A stretch of DNA of 64,000 bases from Mesorhizobium sp. SARCC-RB16n (lineage in GTDB: Bacteria; Pseudomonadota; Alphaproteobacteria; Rhizobiales; Rhizobiaceae). Under the pieces are notes generated by a model that had not been told where the DNA came from, did not search any database, and was given only the letters and a program-made list of their open reading frames with translations. The DNA lies in the NCBI RefSeq assembly GCF_008520305.1, contig NZ_ML703253.1, positions 124,001 to 188,000 on the forward strand. Reading direction: 5' to 3'. Below are positions 40,639 through 50,728 of the stretch, in pieces; position 1 is the stretch's first letter, and each line of letters begins with the position of its first letter. Made by a program: the position numbers and the translations under genes.

Positions 40639-41394
40639 TCAATTCCTGATGGAAGCAAGCAGCTTCTGCAGCGTGCGCATCGTCGAGCCGTCGGCAACTC
40701 CGTCGATCCGGCGCGGCCGGAAATGCCGCTGGAAGGCTTCTACGACGACCCGTGTCCGATCGTCGAAAATGCCTGATATCTCGACACCATAGCCATAGAG
40801 CGACAGCATCGACTGCAGTGTCTCGACATCGGCACCGCGGTCGCCGGGCTTCAACGCGGCTCCGCGCCTGACGGGAGCGGCTGGCACGAGATGGCCGACA
40901 CCGGCCTTGAATAGCGCGGCCCATGGAAACTTCTCGCCTGGATCGATCTTGCGCCCGGGCGCTACGTCTGAGTGCGCCAGCACCCGCTCGGCGGCGATCG
41001 CATGGCGCGCAGCAATGCCCTTGCACAGCCCGATCACCGCATTGATCTGGCGCCGCGGAAAGCCGGGATAGCCCAGTGAATGGCCCGGATTGACGATTTC
41101 AATGCCGACCGAGCAGGAATTGATGTCGGTGCGTCCGAACCAGGAACTCTGGCCGGCGTGCCAGGCGCGGTCGCTTTCCCGGACCATCTGCACGATGTGG
41201 CCATTCTCATGGACGAGATAATGTGACGAGACTTCACTCGCCGGATCGCAGAGCCAGGCTTCGGCCCCGGGACCGGTCGCCATGCCAGTATAGTGCAGCA
41301 CGATCATGTCGGGCGTCAGCGTGTCACGCCTTGGCCCGAAATTCGGCGATACCCTGACCTCGGCGCTCGGCTCGTCGGGCAGGAAGCCGCTCAT
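40639..41394 (-). CDS. N-acetylmuramoyl-L-alanine amidase with PG-binding domain
   Basis: A 251-residue AmiD-type amidase. The Amidase_2 domain has DMIVLHYTGMATGPGAEAWL, SSHYLVHENGHIVQMV, AWHAG and LAHSDVAPGRKIDPGEKFPW, giving the zinc His residues. The C-terminal repeat (ALKPGDRGADVETLQSMLSL, FDDRTRVVVEAFQRHFRP) is a peptidoglycan-binding domain. No signal peptide is obvious. It overlaps the upstream djlA-like gene by four bases. Confidence 0.9.
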   Translation of the reverse strand: MSGFLPDEPSAEVRVSPNFGPRRDTLTPDMIVLHYTGMATGPGAEAWLCDPASEVSSHYLVHENGHIVQMVRESDRAWHAGQSSWFGRTDINSCSVGIEIVNPGHSLGYPGFPRRQINAVIGLCKGIAARHAIAAERVLAHSDVAPGRKIDPGEKFPWAALFKAGVGHLVPAAPVRRGAALKPGDRGADVETLQSMLSLYGYGVEISGIFDDRTRVVVEAFQRHFRPRRIDGVADGSTMRTLQKLLASIRN

Positions 41395-42110
41395 GCGTGC
41401 CGCAGGCCCCGCTCGATCATCTCGTAGGCGGCGTTGATCGCCGCGACCCTGGTCGTCGCGATCTTGATAAACTCCTGCGGCAGGCCGCGCGCGATCAGCC
41501 GATCCGGATGGTTGTCGGAAACCAGCTTGCGATACCGCCTCCTGACTTCCTCGAACGGCTTGCCGCGCTCGATGCCGAGTACGACATAGGGGTCGCCGGC
41601 GCCAAGATCGACATGCCGCGCCATGATCGATTCGTAATGCGCCTCGTCGATGCGGAAGATCTCCGCGATACGGTGCAGGAAGATGCCTTCGCGCTCATGC
41701 ACCAGCCCATCGGCCTTGGCGATATGGAACAGCCCGTCGAGTATGTCTTCCAGCATGATGCAGTTGGAATGCCCGGAGCCGCACAGCTGAGCCATGCGCT
41801 CGGCATAGGTTTCGAAACCGGCCACATCCTGCTGGGCGAGATCGAACAGCCGCGCAACGTTGCGCGTCTCTTTCGGCGGCACTTCGAATATTTCCTGGAA
41901 GGCGCGCACCTCATCCTGGGTGACGATGCCATCGGCCTTGGCCATCTTGGCAGACAGCGCGATCATCGCCACCGAGAAGGCGACGCGACGGCGCAGGTCA
42001 GCATCGCCGGAGAAAACCGTGCGCACGGCCTCAACGACGTCCCCGACACCCGACGTGGCTGAAGACGATACCCGCGTGATGAAGTCGCCGAGGCGGTCCC
42101 AAATCGACAT
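41391..42110 (-). CDS. TerB/DnaJ-domain co-chaperone (DjlA-like)
   Basis: A 239-residue protein with an N-terminal TerB-like helical domain (RRRVAFSVAMIALSAKMAKA, DGIVTQDEVRAFQEIFEV) and a C-terminal J domain. In the J domain DPYVVLGIERGKPFEEVRRR is followed by LVSDNHPDR with the HPD motif, so it should stimulate DnaK. No membrane anchor is seen, unlike E. coli DjlA. The start at 42110 was preferred to 42122 for the SIWDRLGDFI beginning. Confidence 0.85.
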   Translation of the reverse strand: MSIWDRLGDFITRVSSSATSGVGDVVEAVRTVFSGDADLRRRVAFSVAMIALSAKMAKADGIVTQDEVRAFQEIFEVPPKETRNVARLFDLAQQDVAGFETYAERMAQLCGSGHSNCIMLEDILDGLFHIAKADGLVHEREGIFLHRIAEIFRIDEAHYESIMARHVDLGAGDPYVVLGIERGKPFEEVRRRYRKLVSDNHPDRLIARGLPQEFIKIATTRVAAINAAYEMIERGLRHA

Positions 42111-42211
42111 GGCCCGCTTCATAGAGCCAACCGATCCCCGCTATCAAGTCAATAACAGCCCATGACCGGCTTGTGAACGGCGAGCCGCCTGGTCCGATAC
42201 CCCCAACAAAG

Positions 42212-42236
42212 AAGGACCGGCAAGACGCCGGCCCTT
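42212..42236. terminator. Bidirectional terminator-like hairpin
   Basis: AAGGACCGGC (42212-42221) and GCCGGCCCTT (42227-42236) pair with one mismatch around a 5-base loop. It lies between the minus-strand lipoprotein gene and the DjlA gene, so it probably ends the lipoprotein transcript. Confidence 0.55.
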
Positions 42237-42272
42237 CCTCCCAAGACACTACTTTTACCACTGCTTTACAAA

Positions 42273-42479
42273 CTACTGCGCGGGCGCAGGAGCTGGCGTT
42301 GCCGGAGCCGGCTCGGCAGGCTTGGTCGAATTGTTGGTCGGAGCCGCAGGCTTCATCGGCTGCTCGGCAGGCGGCGGATTAGTGCTCTGGGTCGTGGTCT
42401 TGTCGGTGCCGCTGTCGCTGCAGGCCGCGACGCCAAACAGCGCGAGCGCCGATACCGACGCAAGAATGAGCTTTTTCAT
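42273..42479 (-). CDS. Small Pro/Ala-rich lipoprotein
   Basis: A 68-residue protein with signal peptide [19 protein letters not shown] ending in a lipobox (VAAC). The tail is low-complexity and rich in Pro, Ala, Thr and Asn. Probably an outer-membrane-linked small lipoprotein of unknown role. The start at 42479 follows AAGGAGA on the minus strand. Confidence 0.8.
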   Translation of the reverse strand: MKKLILASVSALALFGVAACSDSGTDKTTTQSTNPPPAEQPMKPAAPTNNSTKPAEPAPATPAPAPAQ

Positions 42480-42650
42480 GACATCTCTCCTTCAACACAC
42501 GCTCACCTTGCGGTGAACGGTCGAGAGAGAAATGCGTCACAAGGCGATGAGTTTCGTAACGTTGCGTTTCCGCATGTAACACCAACGGCATGTTGGCAGC
42601 GTTGCTGCCGGCGCCTTGGCGCATTAACAACGAAACCTGGAAACGAAAAA

Positions 42651-45600
42651 ATGCCGGAGACCGCCGCCATGGCCGCGAAATGGGATTTCTGGATCGACCG
42701 CGGCGGCACTTTCACCGATGTCATCGGCCGTGACCCGCAAGGTGCACTGCATCCGCGCAAGCTTTTGTCGGAAAACCCGGAAGCTTACACCGATGCAGCC
42801 ATCCAAGGCATCCGAGACCTGCTCGGCCTCGAAGCGGGCGCCATGATCCCGTCCGGCCTGATCGGCGACATCAAGATGGGAACCACGGTGGCCACGAACG
42901 CGCTTCTGGAGCGCAAGGGCGACCGCGTGCTCTTGCTCATCACCAAGGGATTTCGCGATGCGCTCAGGATCGCCTATCAGGCGCGTCCCGACATCTTCGC
43001 CAAGGAGATCATTCTTCCCGAGCAACTCTACGAGCGCGTCATCGAGATCGACGAGCGCGTGCTCGCCGACGGCTGCGTCGAACGGCTGCTCGACATTTCA
43101 GCTTGCCGGCCGGCCATAGAACAAGCGAAAGCCGATGGCATCGACGCCATTGCAATCGTCTTCATGCATGCCTGGAAATACCCCGATCACGAGAAGGCGG
43201 TGGCCAGGGTCTGCCGCAAGCTTGGCTTCGGCCAGGTCTCGGTCAGCCATGAGGTCTCGCCGCTGATCAAGCTGGTCGGCCGCGGCGACACCGCCGTGGT
43301 CGACGCCTATCTGTCGCCGATCCTGTCGCGCTATGTGCAAAGGGTGGCGCAAGAACTGGCAGGAGGGAACGACGATTCCCCCCGCCTGATGTTCATGATG
43401 TCCTCTGGCGGGCTCACCGCCGCCGACATGTTCCAGGGCAAGGACGCGCTGCTGTCTGGCCCGGCCGGCGGTGTCGTCGGCATGGTCGAGACGGCGAAGC
43501 TCGCCGGTTTCGACAAAGTCATCGGCTTCGACATGGGCGGCACGTCCACGGACGTCGCCCACTATGACGGCGCGTATGAACGTGCCTTCGACACCGAAGT
43601 CGCCGGCGTGCGCGTTCGCGCACCGATGATGCGCATCCACACCGTTGCCGCCGGCGGCGGCTCGATCCTGCATTACGAGGCCGGCCGTTTCCGCGTCGGA
43701 CCGGACTCCGCGGGCGCCAACCCCGGCCCGGCCGCCTACCGGCGCGGCGGTCCGCTGGCCGTCACCGATGCCAACGTCATGCTCGGCAAGCTGCAGCCCG
43801 ATTTCTTCCCGTCGATCTTCGGCCCCGGCCAGGACGAACCGCTCGACGCGCAAACCGTGCGCGCGAAATTCGGGGCTCTTGCCGCCGAAATCGGTGATGG
43901 CCGGTCGCCCGAATCGGTCGCCGAAGGCTTCGTCACAATCGCGGTCGAGAACATGGCCAATGCGATCAAGAAGATTTCCGTGCAGCGCGGCTACGACGTC
44001 ACCGAATATCTCCTGAACTGTTTCGGCGGCGCCGGCGGACAGCACGCCTGCCTGGTCGCGGACGCACTCGGCATAGAGGCAGTGCTGATCCATCCTTTCT
44101 CCGGCCTGCTTTCGGCCTATGGCATCGGCCTGGCCTCGGTCTTTGCCTCGCGCCAGCAGGCGCTGCTGATGCCGCTTGCCGAGGAATCCAGAACGGAAAT
44201 CGGCGGCCTCATCGCCGCCTTGAAAAAGGCCGTGATCGCGGAGCTCACGGCGCAGGGCATCGCCGAGAACTCGGTTGCCACCAGGCCGGTGCTGCACATC
44301 CGCTATGACGGCACCGACACGGCATTGCCGGTGAATTTCGAGGCGGACTCGATCTTCCAGGCTAGGCGCGATTTCGAAATCGCCCACAAGGCACAATTCG
44401 GCTTCGTCTACGACGACAAGCCGATGATCGTCGAGACCGTCGGCGTCGAGGGCACCGAAACCGGCCAGACGGCCGCCGAAGCCTATGCGCCCGCCGGACC
44501 GGGAAGGGTCAAGTCAGCTACTTCCGAGACCCGGCGTATCTATACGGAAGGCCGGTGGCATGAAGCCGGCGTCTACCGTCGCCAGAACCTCAAGCCGTCC
44601 GATCTGGTCGCCGGCCCCGCCCTGATCATCGAGCCGAACCAGACCATCGTCGTCGAGCCGGGCTGGCAAGCCGAAATCACCAACCTCAATCACGTCGTCA
44701 TACGCCGCACGGAAAGGAAAGCGCGCGCCGCTGCCCTTGGCACGCAAGCCGATCCGGTGATGCTCGAAGTCTTCAACAATCTCTTCATGTCGATCGCCGA
44801 GCAAATGGGCGTGACGCTGCAGAACACCGCCTATTCCGTCAACATCAAGGAAAGACTGGATTTTTCCTGCGCCGTCTTCGACCACACCGGGGCGCTGGTC
44901 GCCAATGCGCCGCACATGCCGGTGCATCTCGGCTCGATGGATCGTTCGGTCGAAACCATCATCCGGCTGAACTCCGGCGACATCCACCCCGGCGACGTCT
45001 TTGCCTTGAACGCCCCCTATAATGGCGGCACGCATCTGCCCGACATCACGGTGGTGACGCCGGTCTTCGACGATGCCCAGAAAAACATCCTCTTCTGGGC
45101 GGCCTCGCGCGGTCACCATGCCGACATTGGCGGTACCGCCCCCGGCTCGATGACGCCGCTCGCCACCACGGTCGACGAGGAAGGCGTGCTATTCGACAAT
45201 TTCCGCGTCGTCGACCGCGGAAAATTCCGCGAGAACGAGCTGCATACGCTGCTCACCGATCATCCTTATCCGGCCCGCAACCCGCATCAGAACATCGCCG
45301 ACCTCAAGGCGCAGATCGCCGCTAACGAGAAGGGTGTGGCGGAGCTGCGCAAGATGGTCGCGCATTTCGGCCTCGACGTCGTCGAGGCCTATATGGGCCA
45401 TGTGCAGGACAATGCGGCCGAGAGCGTGCGCCGCGTGCTGGAGCGGCTGCCGGACACGTCGGACTATGAATATCCCACCGACACCGGCCAGGTCATCAAG
45501 GTCAAGATATCAGTCGACCGCCAAAAGCGCGAGGCGACCGTCGACTTCACCGGCACGTCGCCTGTCATGAAGAACAATTTCAACGCGCCTGAGCCGGTCG

Positions 45601-46295
45601 CCCGCGCCGCCGTGCTCTATGCCTTCCGCGTCATGGTCGAGGACATGATCCCGATGAATGCCGGGTGCCTGCGGCCAATCAATATCGTCATTCCCGACGG
45701 CTGCATGCTCAAGCCCGCCTACCCTGCCGCTGTCGTCGCCGGCAATGTCGAGACCTCGCAGCACGTCACCAACGCGCTGTTCGGCGCCATGGGCGCGATG
45801 GCCAACGCGCAGGGAACGATGAACAACCTGACTTTTGGCAACAAGCAATACCAGTACTACGAGACCATTTGCTCCGGCTCGCCGGCCGGTCATATGAACT
45901 CCGGCCGCGGCTTTGCCGGCACCTCCGGAGTGCACACCCACATGACCAATTCGCGCCTCACCGACCCGGAGGTGCTGGAGCTGCGCTTCCCCGTGGTGCT
46001 GGAGGATTTCCACATCCGCCAGGGATCCGGCGGCAAGGGCAAATGGAACGCCGGCGACGGCACCAAACGCACCGTCCGCTTCCTCGAGAAGATGGAATGC
46101 GCGATCCTGTCCTCGCACCGCAATCGCCCGCCGCAAGGGCTGGATGGCGGCGGCGACGGCGAAGTCGGCTCGACCAAGGTGCGCCGCAACGACGGCACGG
46201 TCGACGTGCTGAAAGCTTGCGACCAGACCGTGCTCGACGCCGGCGAGGCCGTCATCTTGACGACGCCAACGCCAGGCGGGTTCGGTAGGCTGTAA
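42651..46295 (+). CDS. Fused hydantoinase A/B family protein (5-oxoprolinase-like)
   Basis: A 1214-residue ATP-dependent amidohydrolase. The HyuA half has [39 protein letters not shown] and [17 protein letters not shown]. The HyuB half begins near residue 700 ([20 protein letters not shown]) and has [37 protein letters not shown] and a C-terminal [15 protein letters not shown]. Size and fusion match 5-oxoprolinase (about 1280 residues), which opens 5-oxoproline to glutamate, though hydantoin substrates cannot be excluded. ATG 42651 is preferred to 42513. Confidence 0.9.
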   Translation: MPETAAMAAKWDFWIDRGGTFTDVIGRDPQGALHPRKLLSENPEAYTDAAIQGIRDLLGLEAGAMIPSGLIGDIKMGTTVATNALLERKGDRVLLLITKGFRDALRIAYQARPDIFAKEIILPEQLYERVIEIDERVLADGCVERLLDISACRPAIEQAKADGIDAIAIVFMHAWKYPDHEKAVARVCRKLGFGQVSVSHEVSPLIKLVGRGDTAVVDAYLSPILSRYVQRVAQELAGGNDDSPRLMFMMSSGGLTAADMFQGKDALLSGPAGGVVGMVETAKLAGFDKVIGFDMGGTSTDVAHYDGAYERAFDTEVAGVRVRAPMMRIHTVAAGGGSILHYEAGRFRVGPDSAGANPGPAAYRRGGPLAVTDANVMLGKLQPDFFPSIFGPGQDEPLDAQTVRAKFGALAAEIGDGRSPESVAEGFVTIAVENMANAIKKISVQRGYDVTEYLLNCFGGAGGQHACLVADALGIEAVLIHPFSGLLSAYGIGLASVFASRQQALLMPLAEESRTEIGGLIAALKKAVIAELTAQGIAENSVATRPVLHIRYDGTDTALPVNFEADSIFQARRDFEIAHKAQFGFVYDDKPMIVETVGVEGTETGQTAAEAYAPAGPGRVKSATSETRRIYTEGRWHEAGVYRRQNLKPSDLVAGPALIIEPNQTIVVEPGWQAEITNLNHVVIRRTERKARAAALGTQADPVMLEVFNNLFMSIAEQMGVTLQNTAYSVNIKERLDFSCAVFDHTGALVANAPHMPVHLGSMDRSVETIIRLNSGDIHPGDVFALNAPYNGGTHLPDITVVTPVFDDAQKNILFWAASRGHHADIGGTAPGSMTPLATTVDEEGVLFDNFRVVDRGKFRENELHTLLTDHPYPARNPHQNIADLKAQIAANEKGVAELRKMVAHFGLDVVEAYMGHVQDNAAESVRRVLERLPDTSDYEYPTDTGQVIKVKISVDRQKREATVDFTGTSPVMKNNFNAPEPVARAAVLYAFRVMVEDMIPMNAGCLRPINIVIPDGCMLKPAYPAAVVAGNVETSQHVTNALFGAMGAMANAQGTMNNLTFGNKQYQYYETICSGSPAGHMNSGRGFAGTSGVHTHMTNSRLTDPEVLELRFPVVLEDFHIRQGSGGKGKWNAGDGTKRTVRFLEKMECAILSSHRNRPPQGLDGGGDGEVGSTKVRRNDGTVDVLKACDQTVLDAGEAVILTTPTPGGFGRL

Positions 46296-46378
46296 GGAAA
46301 GCGTCAACAGGCTGTCACCGGCCTGTCATGACCCTGGGTTACCCGCTTGCGCCAAAGCAAATGGGGAATCACTTTGCC

Positions 46379-47626
46379 ATGACGGATGTCTCCGCAGATC
46401 TGGTCTTTCGCCGCGGCAAGGAAGTTGGAAAAGCCGTCTACCAGAACCGCCCGCTTTCGAAAGCCGGCATCTCCGAACGGCTGTTCGCCTTCCTGTTTTC
46501 CGGCCTCGTCTATCCGCAGATCTGGGAAGACCCCGATGTCGACATGGACGCGATGCAGCTTGGCCAGGGCCACCGCGTCGTCACCATCGCCTCGGGCGGC
46601 TGCAACATCCTGGCCTATCTCACCCGCTCGCCGGCACAAATCGACGCCGTCGACCTCAACGCCGCCCACATCGCGCTGAACCGCATGAAGCTGGAGGCGG
46701 TTCGCCATCTGCCTTCGCAGGGCGACCTGTTCCGTTTCTTCGGCGCGGCCGACACGAGCCACAATTCCGAAGCCTACGACCGCTTCATCGCCCCGCATCT
46801 CGACCCCGTCAGCCGCCATTACTGGGAGCGCCGCAACTGGCGTGGCCGCAGGCGCATCGGCGTTTTCGACCGTAATTTCTACCGGACCGGCCTGCTCGGC
46901 CTGTTCATCGCCATGGGCCACCGCACGGCGAAATTCTTCGGCGTCAACCCGGCCCGCATGATGGAAGCCAGGAACATCGGCGAACAGCGCCGCTTCTTCA
47001 ACGAGGAGCTGGCGCCCGTCTTCGACAAGAAGCTTCTGAAATGGGCCACCTCACGCAAAGCTTCGCTGTTCGGCCTCGGCATCCCGCCGGCGCAGTATGA
47101 TTCGCTCATCACCTCCGGCGACGGCACCATGGCCAGCGTGCTGAAGGCCCGGCTGGAGAAGCTCGCTTGCGATTTCCCGCTGGAGAACAACTACTTCGCC
47201 TGGCAAGCCTTTGCCCGCCGCTATCCCGAGCCAGGCGAGGCCGCCCTGCCCGCCTATCTGGAAAAGCAGAACTATGAAACCATCCGCGGCAATATCGACC
47301 GCGTCGCCATCCACCACGCCAACCTGATCGAATTCCTCGCCGGCAAGGATGCCGGCGCCGTCGACCGCTTCATCCTGCTCGACGCGCAGGACTGGATGAC
47401 TGACGACCAGCTCAACGCGCTGTGGTCGGAGATCACCCGCACCGCCTCCGCCGGGGCCCGCGTCATCTTCCGCACCGCCGCCGAGCCCAGCCTGCTGCCG
47501 GGGCGCGTCTCGACCTCGCTGCTCGATCAGTGGGACTATCAGAACGAAGCATCGCGCGAATTCTCGGCCCGCGACCGCTCCGCCATCTATGGCGGCTTCC
47601 ACCTCTATGTGAAGCGCGCGGCATGA
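46379..47626 (+). CDS. btaA: SAM:diacylglycerol 3-amino-3-carboxypropyltransferase
   Basis: First enzyme of the betaine lipid DGTS: it moves the aminocarboxypropyl group of S-adenosylmethionine to diacylglycerol. The protein belongs to the DUF3419 family: LVYPQIWEDPDVDMDAMQLG, RVVTIASGGCNILAYLTRSP, IDAVDLNAAHIALNRMKLEA, and RFILLDAQDWMTDDQLNALW. ATG 46379 gives 415 residues; ATG 46361 and 46328 are also in frame. It overlaps btaB at ATGA. In rhizobia these genes are typically induced by low phosphate; no pho box was identified here. Confidence 0.9.
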   Translation: MTDVSADLVFRRGKEVGKAVYQNRPLSKAGISERLFAFLFSGLVYPQIWEDPDVDMDAMQLGQGHRVVTIASGGCNILAYLTRSPAQIDAVDLNAAHIALNRMKLEAVRHLPSQGDLFRFFGAADTSHNSEAYDRFIAPHLDPVSRHYWERRNWRGRRRIGVFDRNFYRTGLLGLFIAMGHRTAKFFGVNPARMMEARNIGEQRRFFNEELAPVFDKKLLKWATSRKASLFGLGIPPAQYDSLITSGDGTMASVLKARLEKLACDFPLENNYFAWQAFARRYPEPGEAALPAYLEKQNYETIRGNIDRVAIHHANLIEFLAGKDAGAVDRFILLDAQDWMTDDQLNALWSEITRTASAGARVIFRTAAEPSLLPGRVSTSLLDQWDYQNEASREFSARDRSAIYGGFHLYVKRAA

Positions 47627-48288
47627 GCACGACGGAGCTGCCGGCCAGCCACGCCGAGCTGATGGACGGCGTCTACCGCTGGCAGCGCCACATCTATGAC
47701 CTGACCCGCAAATACTATCTGCTCGGCCGCGACCGGATGATCGCGGGGCTGGACGTGCCGCCAGGCGGCACCGTGCTGGAGCTCGGCTGCGGCACCGGCC
47801 GCAACATCATCCTCGCCGCCCGTGCCTATCCCGATGCTCACTTCTTCGGCCTCGATATTTCGGCCGAAATGCTGGAGACGGCCGGCAAGGCGATCAACCG
47901 CGAGGGCCTGCCCGATCGCGTCATGCTGGCAAGGGGCGACGCCACCGATTTCAACACGGGCGCGCTTTATGGCATCGAACGGTTCGACCGCATCTTCGTA
48001 TCCTACTCGCTGTCGATGATCCCGGGCTGGGAGAAGACGATCTCGGCAGCACTTGCCGCGCTCGCCCCGACAGGCTCGCTGCACATAGTCGATTTCGGCC
48101 AGCAGGAAGGCTTGCCGGGCTGGTTCCGCACCCTGCTGCGCGGCTGGCTGAAAAAATTCCACGTCATGCCGCGTGAATCCCTGCGTGGAGTCCTGGAATC
48201 GGAATCTCGGCGAACCGGCGCAACCTTTCGTTTTCGCACGCTTTATCGCGGCTATGCCTGGCTGGCTGTGATCAAGCTCGGCATCTGA
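47623..48288 (+). CDS. btaB: Diacylglyceryl-homoserine N-methyltransferase
   Basis: A 221-residue SAM methyltransferase that adds three methyl groups to make DGTS. Motif I is GGTVLELGCGTGRNIILAAR; further motifs are HFFGLDISAEMLETAGKAI and FDRIFVSYSLSMIPGWEKTI. It begins at the ATGA overlap with btaA, and the pairing supports the function strongly. Confidence 0.9.
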   Translation: MSTTELPASHAELMDGVYRWQRHIYDLTRKYYLLGRDRMIAGLDVPPGGTVLELGCGTGRNIILAARAYPDAHFFGLDISAEMLETAGKAINREGLPDRVMLARGDATDFNTGALYGIERFDRIFVSYSLSMIPGWEKTISAALAALAPTGSLHIVDFGQQEGLPGWFRTLLRGWLKKFHVMPRESLRGVLESESRRTGATFRFRTLYRGYAWLAVIKLGI

Positions 48289-48398
48289 CATCGCAGACAT
48301 GATCGGCGACCAACGTTTCAGGTCCCACGGACGATCTGGCGGATGGATCGACGGATTAGCCTATCGCTGTTGCCGAATGGCCCAAGGGGTGGTACATT

Positions 48399-48415
48399 AC
48401 CTCCACGCTGGAGGT
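48399..48415. promoter_or_regulatory. Inverted repeat upstream of higB
   Basis: ACCTCC (48399-48404) and GGAGGT (48410-48415) form an inverted repeat that includes the ribosome site of the toxin gene. It could be a HigA operator or an RNA element that masks translation. Confidence 0.4.
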
Positions 48416-48420
48416 CGAAA

Positions 48421-48717
48421 GTGATCGTCGGGTTTCGGGACGGATGGCTACGGGCCTTCTTCGTCGAAGACATTCACTCCCGCAACATTCCGTCCGACCT
48501 TGAAAGCCGGTTATTTCGCAAGCTCCAGATGATCGATGACGCGATCACCGATCTGGATTTGCGTGTGCCACCCAGCAACCATTTCGAGAAGTTGCGCGGC
48601 AATCTCGATGGCTTCCATTCCATCCGCGTCAACAGCCAATGGCGGCTGATCTTCCAGTGGGACGGCGGACGCGGTGAAGCGTCGGGTATTTATCTCGACG
48701 ACCATAGTTACAGATGA
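48421..48717 (+). CDS. higB: HigB-type toxin (RelE family mRNA interferase)
   Basis: A 98-residue protein: AFFVEDIHSRNIPSDLESRL, RKLQMIDDAITDLDLRVPPS, NHFEKLRGNLDGFHSIRVNS and QWRLIFQWDGGRGEASGIYL. This is the HigB pattern with its basic catalytic surface. GTG 48421 has GGAGG at 48410-48414. It precedes the antitoxin, the inverted order typical of higBA. Confidence 0.88.
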   Translation: MIVGFRDGWLRAFFVEDIHSRNIPSDLESRLFRKLQMIDDAITDLDLRVPPSNHFEKLRGNLDGFHSIRVNSQWRLIFQWDGGRGEASGIYLDDHSYR

Positions 48718-48725
48718 GGTGACAC

Positions 48726-49034
48726 ATGTTGATGACCACACGCAAGCCTGCAACAGTTGGCGAAATCCTCACGGAAGAATTCATGCAGCCGCTTGGCCTG
48801 ACACAGGCGGCTTTGGCCGAAGCGATGGGGGTCCAGCGCAAGCATGTGAACGAATTGTGCAACGATCGCCGCAACGTGACGGCTGCGACCGCGCTTATTC
48901 TGGCGCGAGTCTTCGGCAACAGCCCGGATTTCTGGCTGAACGTGCAGCGCCGTAGCGATCTCTGGTCGGTCATGAACTCGCCCGACGAGCGCGCGCGTGT
49001 CGATCGCGCCAAGCCTTTGGCGACTGCGGCATAG
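48726..49034 (+). CDS. higA: HigA-type antitoxin
   Basis: A 102-residue XRE-family HTH protein: TVGEILTEEFMQPLGLTQAA, LAEAMGVQRKHVNELCNDRR and FGNSPDFWLNVQRRSDLWSV, typical of HigA. It neutralises HigB and represses the operon. ATG 48726 lies 8 bases after the toxin stop; ATG 48732 is an in-frame alternative. Confidence 0.9.
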   Translation: MLMTTRKPATVGEILTEEFMQPLGLTQAALAEAMGVQRKHVNELCNDRRNVTAATALILARVFGNSPDFWLNVQRRSDLWSVMNSPDERARVDRAKPLATAA

Positions 49035-49061
49035 AAGAAACTTGCAGCAATCGACTGCCGC

Positions 49062-50441
49062 TTAATGCAGTGCCTTCACCAGTGCCCCCACCATCGCTTG
49101 CGGCCGATAATTGAGCTTGGCCGGCGTTAGGCCGAGCCGCACGATCACCAACTGCTCGGACGGAATAATCGCAACCGTCTGTCCGTCATGGCCCTCCATC
49201 CAGTAAGTGTCCTTGGGCAGGCCGGCGGCAACGCCGGCGCCGGGATTTTCCTCGTCGCCCGGCGCCTCGATCCACAACTGGCCCTTGCCGTAGACTTTGG
49301 AGGCGGATGCCGGCTCGCGCATCCAGTCGACGAAGCCGGCCGGCAGGACCTGGTCGCCGTTCCATACCCCGCCCTGCAGCAGGAACTGGCCGAAGCGGGC
49401 CCAGTCATGCGCGGTGGCATAGAGGTAGGACGAGCCGACGAAAGTGCCCTGCTCGTCGGTCTCTAACACCGCGCTGTGCATGCCGAGCGGCTCGAACAGT
49501 GCCGTGCGCGGCCAGGTCAACGCCTTGACCTTGTCGCCGATCGTGTCCTGCCAGAGCCGCGACAGCATCACCGCCGTGCCGCTGGAATAGGAAAAAACCT
49601 TGCCGACCTCACCGGTCAGCGGCTTGGACTCGGCAAAGCCCGCCATGTCGGGTTCGAGATAGAGCATGCGCGTGACATCGGCGACGTCGCCATAGTCTTC
49701 GTTGAATTTCAGCCCGCTCGACATGGCCATCATGTCGGCGAGGCTGATCGCGGCGCGCCCGTCGGCCTTCCACGGCGCGAACAGGCCCTTGTTGTCGACC
49801 GCCATCTTGCCGTCCTTGACCAACGTGCCGATGATGGCGGCGTTGACCGTCTTGGTCATCGACCAACCGAGCAGCGGCGTCTTGGCCGAAAAGCCGTCGC
49901 CATAGCGCTCAGTGACGACCCGCCCGTTCTTGACCACGACGATCGCGCGCATGCCGGTGCCGGCCATGGCGTCGTCCGCGACGATCTTCGCAACCTCGGG
50001 GTTCTGCGACGCATCGACCCGTTCGCCCTCCGGCCATAGCGCATCCTGACTTGTCGCCGCGGGGTCGACATGGACCGCCGTACGCCGGGCCTTGCCGACG
50101 TCGCCGTCCGGAACCGAGGCGCAGCCCAGCCCGTCGCGGGCAACCGCCTCGCTCTTGCCGAGGAAACCGAGCAGGCCGGCGGAAACCGTACCCCGGTTCT
50201 TGTCGACCGAGACCCGCATCAGCCGCAGCAGCGGGTGGCCGGGCGCCTGCACGTCGACGGCCAGCACCTCTTTGGCGTCGCGCCCGGCGATGAAGACGTT
50301 GGAGCAGACGATCTTGGCCGAATAGCCCGAGCCGACGCGGATCAGTTCGGGCGGCGCGATGTAAAGCCAGGCAAACAGGGCGGCAACCGCCAGCACGATC
50401 AGGCCAAGCAGCCATTTGACGATCTTGACGATGATCCGCAT
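49062..50441 (-). CDS. Beta-lactamase-fold serine hydrolase
   Basis: A 459-residue class C-like hydrolase (PF00144 type). A signal anchor (IVKWLLGLIVLAVAALFAWL) leads to a periplasmic domain. Catalytic SxxK is in GWSMTKTVNAA, the YxS/N motif is FSYSSGTAVM, and the KTG position is EGHDGQTVAII. Related enzymes include esterases and 6-aminohexanoate-dimer hydrolases, so antibiotic hydrolysis should not be assumed. Start 50441 has GGGAGG on the minus strand six bases ahead. Confidence 0.85.
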   Translation of the reverse strand: MRIIVKIVKWLLGLIVLAVAALFAWLYIAPPELIRVGSGYSAKIVCSNVFIAGRDAKEVLAVDVQAPGHPLLRLMRVSVDKNRGTVSAGLLGFLGKSEAVARDGLGCASVPDGDVGKARRTAVHVDPAATSQDALWPEGERVDASQNPEVAKIVADDAMAGTGMRAIVVVKNGRVVTERYGDGFSAKTPLLGWSMTKTVNAAIIGTLVKDGKMAVDNKGLFAPWKADGRAAISLADMMAMSSGLKFNEDYGDVADVTRMLYLEPDMAGFAESKPLTGEVGKVFSYSSGTAVMLSRLWQDTIGDKVKALTWPRTALFEPLGMHSAVLETDEQGTFVGSSYLYATAHDWARFGQFLLQGGVWNGDQVLPAGFVDWMREPASASKVYGKGQLWIEAPGDEENPGAGVAAGLPKDTYWMEGHDGQTVAIIPSEQLVIVRLGLTPAKLNYRPQAMVGALVKALH

Positions 50442-50728
50442 CCATTGCCTCCCAGGCACTCGCCTGACGTTTATGTCATCGAATTGCCTCCATTGCTTCC
50501 GCAAAATCGGGCTTCTTGTCGAGCGCCATAAACCAGATATCAACCATGATCGGCGATCACAGGGATGCATGTCGCCCAAAAGTGCGCAGCGGTTTTGCGA
50601 CAACGACATGCACGAAAAACGAATAGGCTGGGCGATGCGTGGGGCGATCGCCTGGAGGGGCCAGATCAACTTCGGCCATCAGTGCACAGACCCATCAGCG
50701 ACCGGCTGATTCCGGCTTGGAAGTTGCG

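Noticed and set aside
49062-50669. Antibiotic-resistance beta-lactamase
   Set aside because: The fold and SxxK motif are shared by many esterases and hydrolases, and the KTG position reads HDG; resistance should not be inferred.
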